Source: Rhizobium aethiopicum (lineage in GTDB: Bacteria; Pseudomonadota; Alphaproteobacteria; Rhizobiales; Rhizobiaceae). Taken from it: a stretch of DNA of 64,000 bases. Below are positions 37,213-46,249 of this stretch, piece after piece (position 1 is the stretch's first letter; every line of letters starts with the position of its first letter). The translations under genes were made by a program, and so were the position numbers. Below the pieces are notes generated by a model, which did not search any database, was not told the DNA's origin, and was given only the letters and a program-made list of their open reading frames with translations. Where the stretch lies: assembly GCF_900094625.1 (NCBI RefSeq), contig NZ_FMAJ01000005.1, positions 1 through 64,000 of the forward strand, in the 5' to 3' direction.

Positions 37213-38160
37213 ATGTTTAAAAAAGGCATGCGCATCCTTCTGGCGGCCGCCGCTGTCGCGCCGATTCTCGTAACCTCAGCCTGGGCAGCGGGGCAGATGA
37301 CGATCATCGTCAACGACCCGTCCAACCCCTACTGGCTGACCGAAGGCAATGTTGCAAAGGCAACCGCCGAAAAGCTCGGCTACACCGCTTCGGTCAGCGC
37401 GCACAAGGGCGACACCAATACCGAAAGCAATCTGATCGACACCGCCATCACCAACAAGTCGGTGGCCATCATTCTCGATCCGGCCAACGCTGACGGTTCC
37501 ATCGGCGCGGTCAAGAAGGCCGTTGCCGCCGGTATCCCGGTCATTCTCGTCAATGCCGAGATCAACCAGGAAGGCTTTGCCAAGGCCCAGCTCGTCTCGA
37601 ACAACGCGCAGGGTGCCGCAATCGGCGCCCAACAGTGGGTTGAAGCGGTCGGCGACAAGGGCAAGTATGCCGAACTCTTCGGCGCACCCTCGGACAATAA
37701 TGCCGCCACGCGCTCCAATGGCTATGAGACAGTTTTGACCCAGTATCCCGATCTCCAGAAGGTCGCAAAGGAAGTCGCCAACTGGGACCGCACCCAGGGT
37801 CACAACAAGATGCAGTCCATGCTCCAGGCCAATCCCGACATTACCGGAGTGATCTCCGGCAATGACGAAATGGCGCTCGGCGCGATCGCGGCACTCAAGG
37901 AAGCTGGCAAGCTTGCCAACGTCAAGGTCGGTGGCTTCGACGGCTCTCCAGATGCGGTTGCCGCAATCAAGGCGGGCGAACTGCAATATACCGTCCTGCA
38001 ACCTGTTGCAGTCTTCTCGGCGGAAGCCGTCAAGCAGGCCGACAGCGTCATCAAGACCGGCAGCACGGGTGCCAAAAGTGAGAAACAGCTCTTCGATTGC
38101 TTGCTGATCACCAAGGACAATGTAGACAAGTACACCGGCCCCTTCGTGCTGGAACAGTAA
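37213..38160 (+). CDS. eryG: EryG, erythritol-binding periplasmic protein
   Basis: A 315-residue CUT2 solute-binding protein (Peripla_BP_4). The Sec signal peptide MFKKGMRILLAAAAVAPILV then TSAWA (cleavage near residue 25) is followed by IIVNDPSNPYWLTEGNVAKA, GISGNDEMALGAIAALKEAG-like helices and VGGFDGSPDAVAAIKAGELQ. It delivers substrate to EryEF. It is followed by a strong hairpin at 38169. Confidence 0.93.
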   Translation: MFKKGMRILLAAAAVAPILVTSAWAAGQMTIIVNDPSNPYWLTEGNVAKATAEKLGYTASVSAHKGDTNTESNLIDTAITNKSVAIILDPANADGSIGAVKKAVAAGIPVILVNAEINQEGFAKAQLVSNNAQGAAIGAQQWVEAVGDKGKYAELFGAPSDNNAATRSNGYETVLTQYPDLQKVAKEVANWDRTQGHNKMQSMLQANPDITGVISGNDEMALGAIAALKEAGKLANVKVGGFDGSPDAVAAIKAGELQYTVLQPVAVFSAEAVKQADSVIKTGSTGAKSEKQLFDCLLITKDNVDKYTGPFVLEQ

Positions 38161-38168
38161 TTGATAAC

Positions 38169-38193
38169 GGAGGGCGCCCGCAGGACGCCCTCC
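38169..38193 (+). terminator. hairpin after eryG
   Basis: GGAGGGCG, 9-base loop CCCGCAGGA, CGCCCTCC (perfect 8-bp stem) starts 9 bases after the eryG stop. There is no T tract, so it may act as an attenuator or 3' stabiliser and not as a full terminator. Confidence 0.6.
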
Positions 38194-38289
38194 CGCACTT
38201 CCGACGGACAAAATCGCTTTCGCCTTCTTTGCCTTGGCATGGCAATCACTATACGAAGCTGGGGCAGAATTCAGCGACAAGGGTGACCC

Positions 38290-39132
38290 GTGACACAGAA
38301 GATTAATCAGGGCGATGAACTGTTGGATCAGCTGACCAGCGACAGCCGCCAGACGCGCCAGGTTGCGCGGCGGCGGATGATTGCCGAGGCCGTCATGAGC
38401 GAAGGCTCGATGCGCATAGAAGATCTGACTGACCGCTTTGGCATCAGCCTGATGACGGCCCATCGCGACGTGGATGAACTCGTCAGCCGCGGGCTCTTCA
38501 GGAAGACACGCGGCATTGTCACGGCGGCAGCCACAAATCTGATCGAGTCCAGTGACGTCTATCGCTCCAGCCGGCAATCGGCAGAGAAGAAGGCGATCGC
38601 CGAGGCTGCTATGCAATTCGTTGAACCGGGACAGGCAATCTTCTTCGACGATTCCACGACCGTCCTGCAGATGGCCCCGCATCTCTCGTCGAAAGTGCCG
38701 ATCACCGCCATTACCAATTCGCTGACGCTGATGAATGCATTGACCGGCATGCACGATGTCACGCTGCTTGCGCTCGGTGGGCAATATTACAACTGGTGCA
38801 ACGCCTTCATGGGCCGCATGACGATCAATGAGATCAGGGCGTTGAGGGCTGATGTTTTCTTCATTTCGATGTCCGCGATCAATGAAGGGATCGTGCTTCA
38901 TCAGTCGCCCGAGACCGTCGACACCAAGCGCGCCATGTTCGACTGCTCCGTCAAGCGGATCCTGCTTGCCGATCATACGAAATTCGACCGACGCGCACTC
39001 CACAGCTTCGCTGCACTCGATGAATTCGACGTCGTCATCGTCGATGACAGGACGCCTGCCGTCCAAATCGACCGAATGCGGTCAAAAGATATCAACGTCG
39101 TCGTTGCCAGGGCCGGCAGCGGACGCGTGTAA
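38290..39132 (+). CDS. DeoR/GlpR-family regulator of the second polyol module
   Basis: A 280-residue regulator. The HTH EGSMRIEDLTDRFGISLMTA (about 38-57) with HRDVDELVSRGLFRKTRG is followed by the DeoR sugar-phosphate domain (FFDDSTTVLQMA; LADHTKFDRRAL; FDVVIVDDR). It sits between eryG and the LyxK-like kinase, on the same strand as both, with 36 bases to the kinase. It is not the source of the DeoR remnant near tpiA2, whose C-terminal sequence differs. It may control the downstream kinase/dehydrogenase and perhaps the transporter. Confidence 0.92.
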   Translation: MTQKINQGDELLDQLTSDSRQTRQVARRRMIAEAVMSEGSMRIEDLTDRFGISLMTAHRDVDELVSRGLFRKTRGIVTAAATNLIESSDVYRSSRQSAEKKAIAEAAMQFVEPGQAIFFDDSTTVLQMAPHLSSKVPITAITNSLTLMNALTGMHDVTLLALGGQYYNWCNAFMGRMTINEIRALRADVFFISMSAINEGIVLHQSPETVDTKRAMFDCSVKRILLADHTKFDRRALHSFAALDEFDVVIVDDRTPAVQIDRMRSKDINVVVARAGSGRV

Positions 39133-39168
39133 CCGGATCGTCCGGTGGCGATAGAAAGGTGAATATGC

Positions 39169-40704
39169 ATGCCGAGCCTTCTCGGGATCGATAGCGGCCT
39201 GACTGTCACGAAGGCCGTCGTCTTCGATATTGACGGTACGGTCATCTCCGTAGCAAGGCGGCGCGTGAGTCAGCGCATCCCGAAGCCCCATTTCGTGGAA
39301 CGGGACATGGACGGGTTGTGGAGCGCAACGGCCGAAGCGATCCGGGAAGCGCTTGCTCTCAGCGGCAGGCCGGCAAGCGATATTCTGGCCGTGGCGGCAA
39401 CAGCCCATGGCGACGGGATCTACCTGGTTGACGAAGGCTTGCGGCCGCTCGGCCACGGTATCGTATCGCTCGACAGCCGCGCTGGCGATATCGTTGACCT
39501 GTGGACGACAAACGGGGTTGCAGAGAAGGCAATGACGCTTACCGGCCAAGCTCCGCATGTCTCCGCGCCCTCGGCGCTGCTCGCCTTTATACGTGACCAT
39601 GAGCCAGAACGCTTTTCGCATATCGGCCACATCATGAGTTGCAAGGATTGGCTGCGTTTTTGCCTTACCGGCTCTGCCGGTACGGACCGCACCGAAGCCA
39701 GTACGTCCTTTGTCGATGTCGAGACGCAAGGTTACAGCGAGGAAGCTCTCCATCTCTTCGGCCTGGAGGCCTTGTCCGACGCGCTGCTGCCAGCTGCGCG
39801 CTCCGACGAGATCGTCGGGCGAGTGACGAGCGAGGCGGCGCGTCTGACCGGACTCGTCGAGGGTACGCCCGTGGCTGCCGGGCTTCACGATGTCGTAGCC
39901 TCTGCTCTTGGTGCGGGTGGTTATGCCGAGGGAGTGGTTGCGATTGTCGCCGGAACCTATTCGATCAATGAGACACTGATATCAAAGGCACGCGTCGACC
40001 GGCGCTGGTTCTGCCGCAACGCGATCGCGCCGGGTATCTGGAACGCAATGTCAATTTCACCGGCTTCCAGCGCCAATTATGAATGGTTCATCGAAAAGCT
40101 CTGTGCCGCCGATTGGGCTCGCTGCGAGGTCGAGGGCATATCGATTCACGCACTTCTGGCTTCGGAGATCGACGCAGCATTGACACGGCCCTCGCCCCTC
40201 CTCTTCCATCCCTATCTCTACGGCTCACCCTACGGCGCATCGGCAAGCGGAAGCTTCTTCGGGCTCGGCGGCTGGCATGATCGCGGCGACATGCTGCGCG
40301 CGGTGCTCGAGGGCATCGCCTTCAATCACCGCATTCATGTCGATGCCTTGCGCGAAGGCTTCGCCTTCACGGAGGCAAGGCTTTCAGGAGGCATCTCGCG
40401 CAACCCTGCTGTGGTACAGATGTTTGCCGACGTACTTGCCATGCCGGTGACCGTGACCGGCACCGACGAGGCGGCCGCCTGGGGTGCCGCGCTTTGCGCG
40501 GGCGTCGGCGCGGGTATTTATCACGACCTCCAGAGCACATCGAATAGGCGGGAGCCCGGTATCACCTGCCGGCCGGATCCGGGTCGCAGCAGCGATTATG
40601 AAAAACGCTACCGGCTGTTCATCGAGATTGCCGAAACAATGAAGCCACTCTGGCCGAAGATCGCCGGCCTTGCGGACGAAAGCGCGGTCCATCCCGCACA
40701 GTAG
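39169..40704 (+). CDS. LyxK-like FGGY carbohydrate/polyol kinase
   Basis: A 511-residue FGGY kinase. LLGIDSGLTVTKAVVFDIDG is at the N terminus; HFVERDMDGLWSATAEAI, ATAHGDGIYLVDEG, HEPERFSHIGHIMSCKDWLR, GLHDVVASALGAG and RLSGGISRNPAVVQM follow. By recall, the closest layout is E. coli L-xylulokinase LyxK (PGWAERDMAELW and HEPERYAQIG blocks), not EryA. It is 12 bases upstream of a GlpD-like dehydrogenase, an EryA/EryB-style pair, so the real substrate could be a polyol, phosphorylated first and then oxidised. Substrate unknown. Confidence 0.9.
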   Translation: MPSLLGIDSGLTVTKAVVFDIDGTVISVARRRVSQRIPKPHFVERDMDGLWSATAEAIREALALSGRPASDILAVAATAHGDGIYLVDEGLRPLGHGIVSLDSRAGDIVDLWTTNGVAEKAMTLTGQAPHVSAPSALLAFIRDHEPERFSHIGHIMSCKDWLRFCLTGSAGTDRTEASTSFVDVETQGYSEEALHLFGLEALSDALLPAARSDEIVGRVTSEAARLTGLVEGTPVAAGLHDVVASALGAGGYAEGVVAIVAGTYSINETLISKARVDRRWFCRNAIAPGIWNAMSISPASSANYEWFIEKLCAADWARCEVEGISIHALLASEIDAALTRPSPLLFHPYLYGSPYGASASGSFFGLGGWHDRGDMLRAVLEGIAFNHRIHVDALREGFAFTEARLSGGISRNPAVVQMFADVLAMPVTVTGTDEAAAWGAALCAGVGAGIYHDLQSTSNRREPGITCRPDPGRSSDYEKRYRLFIEIAETMKPLWPKIAGLADESAVHPAQ

Positions 40705-40716
40705 GACGACAGCATC

Positions 40717-42441
40717 ATGAACACCCCGCTCCAAGGCAGTCCAACGACCGGCGCGACAAACATCGACGTTCTCATTCTGGGCGCAGGCATTAATGGGGCC
40801 GGCTTGTTCCGCGAGCTTGCGCTGCAAGGCGTCGGCTGCATGATCATCGACAAAGCGGATTTCGGATCGGGAACCAGTGCCGCACCGTCGCGCCTCATCC
40901 ATGGCGGATTGAAATATCTTGAAACGGGCGAATTCGGACTCGTCGCCCAATCAACTCTTGAGCGCAACCTGCTTTTGAAAAATGCGCCGCATTGCGTCGA
41001 GGCGTTGCCCACATTCATTCCGATCTTTTCCTGGACGCGTGGCATCTGGGCGGCATTGAGGACGCTCGCAGGTTCCAAGACAGCACCGCGCAGCCGTGGC
41101 GCCCTGCTCATCAAGATCGGCCTTTCGCTCTATGATTACTTCGGCTCGCGCAACCGTGTCATGCCGCACCACCGGTTCCTCCTGAAAAGCAAGGCGCGGC
41201 AGGAAATCCGCCATATCACGCCGGCAATTGTTGCAGGCGGCATCTATTATGATGCCAAGATCAGCCGGCCCGAACGCCTCGTCTATGAGCTTGTCAGGGA
41301 TGGCCTGGACGCAAATCCTCTCTGTGTGGCGGAAAATTACGCGAAAATGACGAGCGCCCGTGACGGGTGCCTGCGTTTTCGTAAGCACGATGGAGTAGAA
41401 TTTGCGGTTCGACCGAGGCTCGTGGTCAATGCCGCCGGCCCGTGGATCGATCATGTCAACGAACGCCTCGGCGCGCCCTCGCGTCTGATCGGTGGCACAA
41501 AGGGCTCCCATATTCTCATCGATCATCCGGAACTGGTGCGCAGCCTCAACGGCCATATGATCTATTTCGAAGCCGACGACGGCCGCATCTGCCTGGTTTA
41601 CGGCTATCTGGGACTGGCACTGGTCGGCTCAACGGATATCCCGAGCACCGATCCCGAAAATGTGCGTTGTGAGGAGCCGGAAATAGACTATTTCCTGCAG
41701 AGTCTGCGTTCGATACTTCCGGCATTGCGCTTCGATCGCGACCAGATCGTCTATACCTATAGCGGCATTCGCCCGCTTCCCGCATCTGACGGGACTGCAC
41801 CCGGCCTGATCAGCCGCGATCATTCCGCACCGGTGATCGAGCCAGACGAATCGCGGCCATTTGCCATCATGTCGCTCGTTGGCGGCAAGTGGACGACATT
41901 CCGCGGCTTTGCTGAGGAGGCTGCGGACGTGGTGCTCTCACGGCTGCAGCACACACGCAAACAGTCGACCCGCTATCTTCCGATCGGCGGCGGAAAAGCC
42001 TATCCGGTTGACGCGAACGCGAAACGCGTCCTCATCGACCGGATCGCAAAGTTCGGCGGCATCACCAACGCGCGGGCGCAGGAACTGGTCGATCGCTACG
42101 GGACAACGGCCGAGGCGGTGGCGACATTCCGATCGGACTACTCGGATGAACGCAGGATCTCAGGATCGCAGACCTATAGTTTCCGCGAATTTGAATGGAT
42201 CGCCCGCAAGGAGCTGGTGGTTCACCTCGCAGATATCGTCCTGAGGCGCTCGACGATTGCGATCGAGGGACGGCTGATTGAGGAGGGCCTCAAAGAGATT
42301 GCCGAAGTTGCCGCGAAGCCCCTCGGATGGGAGGGCCCGCGTATTAACCGGGAGATCGACGAGGTTATTTCCCTTCTCGCTACCTTTCACCATCAGACAA
42401 TCAAAGCCGGGACGGTGGAGATCGAGTGTCATGAAAGATAA
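40717..42441 (+). CDS. GlpD-like FAD-dependent polyol-phosphate dehydrogenase
   Basis: A 574-residue glycerol-3-phosphate dehydrogenase-type flavoenzyme. The FAD motif GAGINGAG is at 22-29, SAAPSRLIHGGLKYLETGEF near 52, LVNAAGPWIDHVNERLG follows, and MSLVGGKWTTFRGFAEE is near 390. It has the C-terminal GlpD cap domain. It pairs with the LyxK-like kinase (12-base gap) and is a distant relative of EryB in this window. Membrane-associated electron transfer to quinone is the family norm. The substrate is presumably the kinase's product. Confidence 0.9.
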   Translation: MNTPLQGSPTTGATNIDVLILGAGINGAGLFRELALQGVGCMIIDKADFGSGTSAAPSRLIHGGLKYLETGEFGLVAQSTLERNLLLKNAPHCVEALPTFIPIFSWTRGIWAALRTLAGSKTAPRSRGALLIKIGLSLYDYFGSRNRVMPHHRFLLKSKARQEIRHITPAIVAGGIYYDAKISRPERLVYELVRDGLDANPLCVAENYAKMTSARDGCLRFRKHDGVEFAVRPRLVVNAAGPWIDHVNERLGAPSRLIGGTKGSHILIDHPELVRSLNGHMIYFEADDGRICLVYGYLGLALVGSTDIPSTDPENVRCEEPEIDYFLQSLRSILPALRFDRDQIVYTYSGIRPLPASDGTAPGLISRDHSAPVIEPDESRPFAIMSLVGGKWTTFRGFAEEAADVVLSRLQHTRKQSTRYLPIGGGKAYPVDANAKRVLIDRIAKFGGITNARAQELVDRYGTTAEAVATFRSDYSDERRISGSQTYSFREFEWIARKELVVHLADIVLRRSTIAIEGRLIEEGLKEIAEVAAKPLGWEGPRINREIDEVISLLATFHHQTIKAGTVEIECHER

Positions 42442-42520
42442 TTCGCTCACCTTCTGATCGCTATCTTGCAGGAGATCAGGCTTCTCAAGGAAAACGGTCT
42501 GGTCAACTGCTCATTTTCAA

Positions 42521-42796
42521 GAAATTGGCGGCGAGGGCCAGCCCTATTCGACGGCGCTGCGGATTGTGCGGGAATTCGCCAAGGTCGGCTGGTCGCTCAG
42601 GCATCTTTACGGCTATCATTTCAGTCCGCTGCAGAATGCGCTGGTGGCAGGCGCGGGTCCGCGCTCGCGGCATATCCTGCGGCGCTCGGCCGCCGGGCGC
42701 TGGTTCTGGGGCAATACCACGAGCAGCTTCCCCAAGAGCCCGTTCGGGAAACGAGATGCGGGGGCGTCGTCCTCACGCCTTTCCGATGAGCCTTGA
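42521..42796 (+). pseudogene. unrecognised gene fragment
   Basis: In one frame the translation is protein-like: EIGGEGQPYSTALRIVREFA, KVGWSLRHLYGYHFSPLQNA and SRHILRRSAAGRWFWGNTTS. It runs to a stop near 42796 with no credible start. The aromatic-rich, non-repetitive composition suggests the tail of a real gene. I do not recognise the family, so this is a low-confidence remnant. Confidence 0.3.
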
Positions 42797-42844
42797 ATCA
42801 AGCGCCAATACGGGGAACTCTGCATGCAGGTGCTCTGTAGAGAT

Positions 42845-42877
42845 AAGCCGAACTCAAGCTTCCATTGAGTCCGGCTT
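42845..42877. terminator. bidirectional hairpin before the epoxide hydrolase gene
   Basis: Arms 42845-42857 (AAGCCGAACTCAA) and 42865-42877 (TTGAGTCCGGCTT) pair with one mismatch around a 7-base loop, followed by TGATT. It terminates the minus-strand epoxide hydrolase gene (stop at 42900) and any plus-strand read-through. Confidence 0.65.
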
Positions 42878-42899
42878 TGATTAGAGTAATTGTCGAAGG

Positions 42900-44186
42900 T
42901 TAGGTGCGAACGGTGCGGAAAGCGGCCCGCAGCTCCTCGCAGAACACTTCGGTCTGCTCCCAGGCGGCGAAGTGGCCGCCCTTGGCCAGCTTGTTGAAGT
43001 GGATCAGGTTCGGATAAGCCTTTTCGGTCCAGCTTCGAGGCGCCGCATAAATCTCGTCGGGAAAGACGCTGACCGCCACCGGTATCTTGACGTTCTTCGG
43101 TTGAAAGAACGCAAGCTTGTTCTCCCAGTACAGCCGCGCCGAGGAAACCGCGGTGTTCGTCAGCCAGTAGAGGGTCACGTTGTCGAGGATATCATCACGA
43201 CTGAGGCCCTCCGTCTTTCCGTCGAAAATCCGCGCGATGAGCTCGTAGCTGCGGATATCATGGTCGATCATCCAGGCGGCGAGCCCGACCGGAGAGTCCG
43301 CGATGGCGATCAGCGTCTGGGGCCGGTTTGCCATCTCGATCGCATATCCGAGACCATGGGTGTAGAAGTCGTCGAGCTGATCGTAGGCATGCGACTCGTC
43401 CGGCGACAATCCCTCCGGTTTCTTGCCGCCGGGCTGCAGAGCCGCGGCAATGTCATCCGGTACGGTTGCCGGCATGTTGACATGGATGCCGAGAAGTTCG
43501 GGCGGGGCGATCAGTGCCATCTGCTCGGTCACGGCATCGCCCCAGTCGCCGCCCTGCGCCACGTATCTGGTGTAGCCGAGACGTTTCATCAGCTCTATCC
43601 ATGCATGCGCAATGCGGATCGGGTCCCAGCCCTTTTCGGTCGGCTTGCCCGAGAATCCGTAACCTGGAATCGACGGGATGACGACGTCGAAAGCATCGGA
43701 TACCGTGCCGCCATGTGCTGTCGGATCCGTCAGAGGTTCGATGATCTTGATCTGCTCGATGATCGAGCCCGGCCATCCGTGCGTTACGATGATCGGCAGA
43801 GCGCCGGCGTGCTTCGACTTGACGTGGATGAAATGGATATCGACGCCGTCGATCTTCGTGATGAACTGGGGCAACCCGTTGAGCCTGGCTTCGATTTTTC
43901 GCCAGTCGTGGTTCTCCACCCAGTATTCCGCCAGCTTCTCGATGGTTGCGGATTGAACGCCCTGCGAACTGTCATCGACGATTTCTCGTTCAGGAAAGCG
44001 CGTTGCCGCAATCCGGCGGCGGAGATCTGCAAGCTGCTCTTCGCTTGCCTTGAATTTGAAGGGGCGGATTTCTTCGCTGCCGCTATCGGCGAATGCTATC
44101 GAGTGCGGCAAGACGCTGAGTGCGCCGGCGACAGCGGCGCCGGCCAGAAGGTTTCTGCGGGTAACGAGATTTTCGGTAGACGACAT
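42900..44186 (-). CDS. Tat-exported epoxide hydrolase (EHN plus alpha/beta hydrolase)
   Basis: A 428-residue protein. A Tat signal (TRRNLLAGAAVAGALSVL, residues 9-26) precedes the epoxide hydrolase N-terminal domain (FKFKASEEQLADLRRRIAAT; LAEYWVENHDWRKIEARLNG) and an alpha/beta-hydrolase core with oxyanion motif HGWPGS (about 133), nucleophile elbow GGDWG (Asp about 214) and catalytic His in KGGHFAAWEQ (about 404). It would hydrolyse epoxides to diols in the periplasm. It is divergent from the lysR gene, with the shared operator at 44248 about 62 bases upstream. Confidence 0.93.
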   Translation of the reverse strand: MSSTENLVTRRNLLAGAAVAGALSVLPHSIAFADSGSEEIRPFKFKASEEQLADLRRRIAATRFPEREIVDDSSQGVQSATIEKLAEYWVENHDWRKIEARLNGLPQFITKIDGVDIHFIHVKSKHAGALPIIVTHGWPGSIIEQIKIIEPLTDPTAHGGTVSDAFDVVIPSIPGYGFSGKPTEKGWDPIRIAHAWIELMKRLGYTRYVAQGGDWGDAVTEQMALIAPPELLGIHVNMPATVPDDIAAALQPGGKKPEGLSPDESHAYDQLDDFYTHGLGYAIEMANRPQTLIAIADSPVGLAAWMIDHDIRSYELIARIFDGKTEGLSRDDILDNVTLYWLTNTAVSSARLYWENKLAFFQPKNVKIPVAVSVFPDEIYAAPRSWTEKAYPNLIHFNKLAKGGHFAAWEQTEVFCEELRAAFRTVRT

Positions 44187-44247
44187 GGCGATCTCCTGTG
44201 ACGATGTGGCACTTCGGAGAGCTTTCCACTTGCTGCGGCCTCAATCT

Positions 44248-44277
44248 ATTGCACCAAGGTGTCGGCGATACCTTTGG
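44248..44277. promoter_or_regulatory. shared LysR-regulon operator, copy A
   Basis: ATTGCACC followed by the near-palindrome AAGGTGTCGGCGATACCTT (44256-44274), then TGG. It lies between the divergent epoxide hydrolase and lysR genes, 62 and 70 bases from their starts. It is 29/30 identical to copy C at 52071 and related to the copies at 47246, 47287, 53308 and 55838. Confidence 0.8.
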
Positions 44278-44346
44278 CTGGGTCTCTTTACCTGAACGGA
44301 AAATCCTAGGATGACTGCGCAGGCATGGAGTCTGCGGAGTTGAGGA

Positions 44347-45279
44347 ATGGATCGCATCGACGCAATGAAGGTCTTCGTCACGGCCGTGGAAGAAGGAAGC
44401 CTGGCGGGCGCGGCGCGCAAGCTCAAGCGTTCGCCAACCGCAATCAGCCGCGCGCTTGGCTTGCTTGAACAGCATGTCGGCGTCGAGTTGCTGCACCGCA
44501 CGACCAGAAGCCTGAGGCTCAGCGAAGCGGGGCAGCGATATGTCGAGGCATGCCGCCGGGTCCTCATCGACCTAGAGGAGGCAGATATCATCGCCGGCGC
44601 CGAACGCTCGTCTCCCCGCGGCGTCCTGACGATCTCGGCCCCGCCAATCCTTGGGGAGGAAGTTCTTCGGCCGGTCCTCGACAGCTTCTTAAAGAGACAT
44701 CCGACTGTCTCGGTCCGGCTTCTGATGCTCGACAGATTCGTCAATCTGATCGACGAGGGTGTCGACATCGCGCTGAGGATCGGAAACCTCACGGACTCCA
44801 CGCATATTTCTACGCGCGTCGGCGGCGATGTCAGGCGGGTGGTCGTGGCTTCGGGTGAGTACCTGGCGGATAATCCCGCGATAGCGGAGCCTTCAGACCT
44901 TTCAGGCCACCACATCATCGCATTCTCGAATTTCGGTCTTGAATCCTGGAGCTTTAGCCCGGCCGCTGGGGGAACCATCCCAAGGACAGTGCATTTCACG
45001 CCGCGCTACGTCGTCAACAGCGTCCGCGCCGCAGCTGCTTCCGCCGCGGCGGGAATAGGGGTCACAAGGCTCTACTCCTATCACGTAGCGGAATACGTCC
45101 GGGATGGCCGCCTGCAGATCGTGCTTGAGGATTACGAACCCCCGGCCCTGCCGGTGCATCTTCTCTCGCCGCAAGGCCGAACAGCTGTTCCAAAGGTGCG
45201 CGCCTTCATGGATTTCGCCGTCCCTAAACTGAGGCTGGATTTAGGACGTATCGCATCCGAGGCTGGCTCTACAAATTGA
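44347..45279 (+). CDS. LysR-family transcriptional regulator
   Basis: A 310-residue LTTR. The N-terminal HTH MDRIDAMKVFVTAVEEGSLA then KLKRSPTAISRALGLLEQHV (about 1-60) precedes a substrate-binding domain (PRGVLTISAPPILGEEVLRP; DEGVDIALRIGNLTDSTHIS). It is the only regulator in the 43-56 kb enzyme cluster, and repeated operators in this region make it the probable cluster regulator. The effector is unknown, perhaps an aromatic or electrophilic metabolite. Confidence 0.93.
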   Translation: MDRIDAMKVFVTAVEEGSLAGAARKLKRSPTAISRALGLLEQHVGVELLHRTTRSLRLSEAGQRYVEACRRVLIDLEEADIIAGAERSSPRGVLTISAPPILGEEVLRPVLDSFLKRHPTVSVRLLMLDRFVNLIDEGVDIALRIGNLTDSTHISTRVGGDVRRVVVASGEYLADNPAIAEPSDLSGHHIIAFSNFGLESWSFSPAAGGTIPRTVHFTPRYVVNSVRAAAASAAAGIGVTRLYSYHVAEYVRDGRLQIVLEDYEPPALPVHLLSPQGRTAVPKVRAFMDFAVPKLRLDLGRIASEAGSTN

Positions 45280-45418
45280 TTATGCCGAAAATCGGTTGAG
45301 TGTCAGCCTATCGTCGGCAATTCTCCCGGTGAATGATTGCTTCTAAATAAGTCCTACCGACGCCAGAGGGCGTGGGCGCGGCCTGACAGATGGCCGAGCA
45401 CTTGAAAGGATGCAAATC

Positions 45419-46132
45419 ATGAGCAGTCAACAGAAGGTCGCCATCATCACCGGTGCCTCACAAGGCATCGGAGAGGCTCTGGTCAAGGCTTACCGGGATC
45501 GCGGCTACAACGTCGTCGCCACGTCGCGGTCGATCGAGCAAAATTCGGACACCGGGGTGCACGCCGTTGCTGGCGACATCGCGAAAGCGGAAACGGCCGA
45601 GCGCGTGGTGCGGGAAGCCATTGATCGCTTCGGCCGAATTGACGCACTCGTCAACAATGCCGGCGTATTCGTTGCCAAGCCCTTTGTCGACTTCACGCAG
45701 GAAGATTTCGATTTGAACTTCGGCGTCAATATTTCGGGCTTCTTCCATATCACCCAGCGGGCTGCAAAAGTGATGCTGCAACAGGGCTCAGGGCACATCG
45801 TCAATATCACGACCAGCCTCGTGAACCAGCCGATAGCAGGAGTGCCCGCGGCACTTGCATCGCTGACGAAGGGCGGCTTGAACTCGGTGACGCAGGAACT
45901 GGCGATCGAGTTTGCCAAGACGGGCGTTCGGGTGAACGCTGTATCGCCTGGCATCATCAAGACGCCGATGCACGCGCCGGAAACCCATGAGGCAATGTCT
46001 GCCCTTCATCCGGTCGGCCGGATGGGCGAGATCGGCGATATCGTCGACGCTGTGATCTACCTCGAAGGCGCACAGTTCGTCACGGGCGAAATCCTTCACG
46101 TCGACGGCGGGCAGAACGCGGGCCGCTGGTAA
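45419..46132 (+). CDS. SDR-family protein lacking the catalytic Tyr (A)
   Basis: A 237-residue short-chain dehydrogenase/reductase fold. The NAD(P)-binding motif ITGASQGIG is near the N terminus, LVNNAGVFVAKPF follows, and the Ser region reads IVNITTSLVNQPIAG. Where YxxxK is expected the sequence reads PAALASLTKGGLN: the Lys is kept but the Tyr position is Ala. The end HVDGGQNAGRW is shared with the SDR at 51184. The start at 45419 follows an AAAGGA site. It is downstream of lysR (139-base gap) and ends before the terminator at 46182. It may use another proton relay or be non-catalytic. Confidence 0.9.
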   Translation: MSSQQKVAIITGASQGIGEALVKAYRDRGYNVVATSRSIEQNSDTGVHAVAGDIAKAETAERVVREAIDRFGRIDALVNNAGVFVAKPFVDFTQEDFDLNFGVNISGFFHITQRAAKVMLQQGSGHIVNITTSLVNQPIAGVPAALASLTKGGLNSVTQELAIEFAKTGVRVNAVSPGIIKTPMHAPETHEAMSALHPVGRMGEIGDIVDAVIYLEGAQFVTGEILHVDGGQNAGRW

Positions 46133-46181
46133 GCGTTGCGACGCCAGCCCGAGGAGGTGACGCTCCTATCCACCTCTTCCG

Positions 46182-46207
46182 GGGGGCCTGCAAGCAAGCA
46201 GGCCCCC
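46182..46207 (+). terminator. strong hairpin after SDR A
   Basis: GGGGGCCTGC, loop AAGCAA, GCAGGCCCCC (perfect 10-bp stem), then TTC. It lies between the SDR stop (46132) and the tautomerase start (46250). Confidence 0.75.
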
Positions 46208-46249
46208 TTCGCCGAATGAACGGAATTACAGAAGTCGAAAGGAATGATC

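Larger units (their letters stand above)
42442..42899. other. stretch between polyol module and epoxide hydrolase
   Basis: About 460 bases holding a possible gene fragment (42521-42796) and a terminator (42845-42877). Nothing else was recognised. Confidence 0.45.

Noticed and set aside
37276..39066. 596-codon open frame on the minus strand
   Set aside because: Lies antisense to eryG and the DeoR gene, whose translations match known families; the antisense product has no recognisable domain and reflects high GC codon bias.
42972..44201. 409-codon plus-strand open frame
   Set aside because: Antisense to the Tat epoxide hydrolase, which has all catalytic motifs; the plus product has shadow-type composition.
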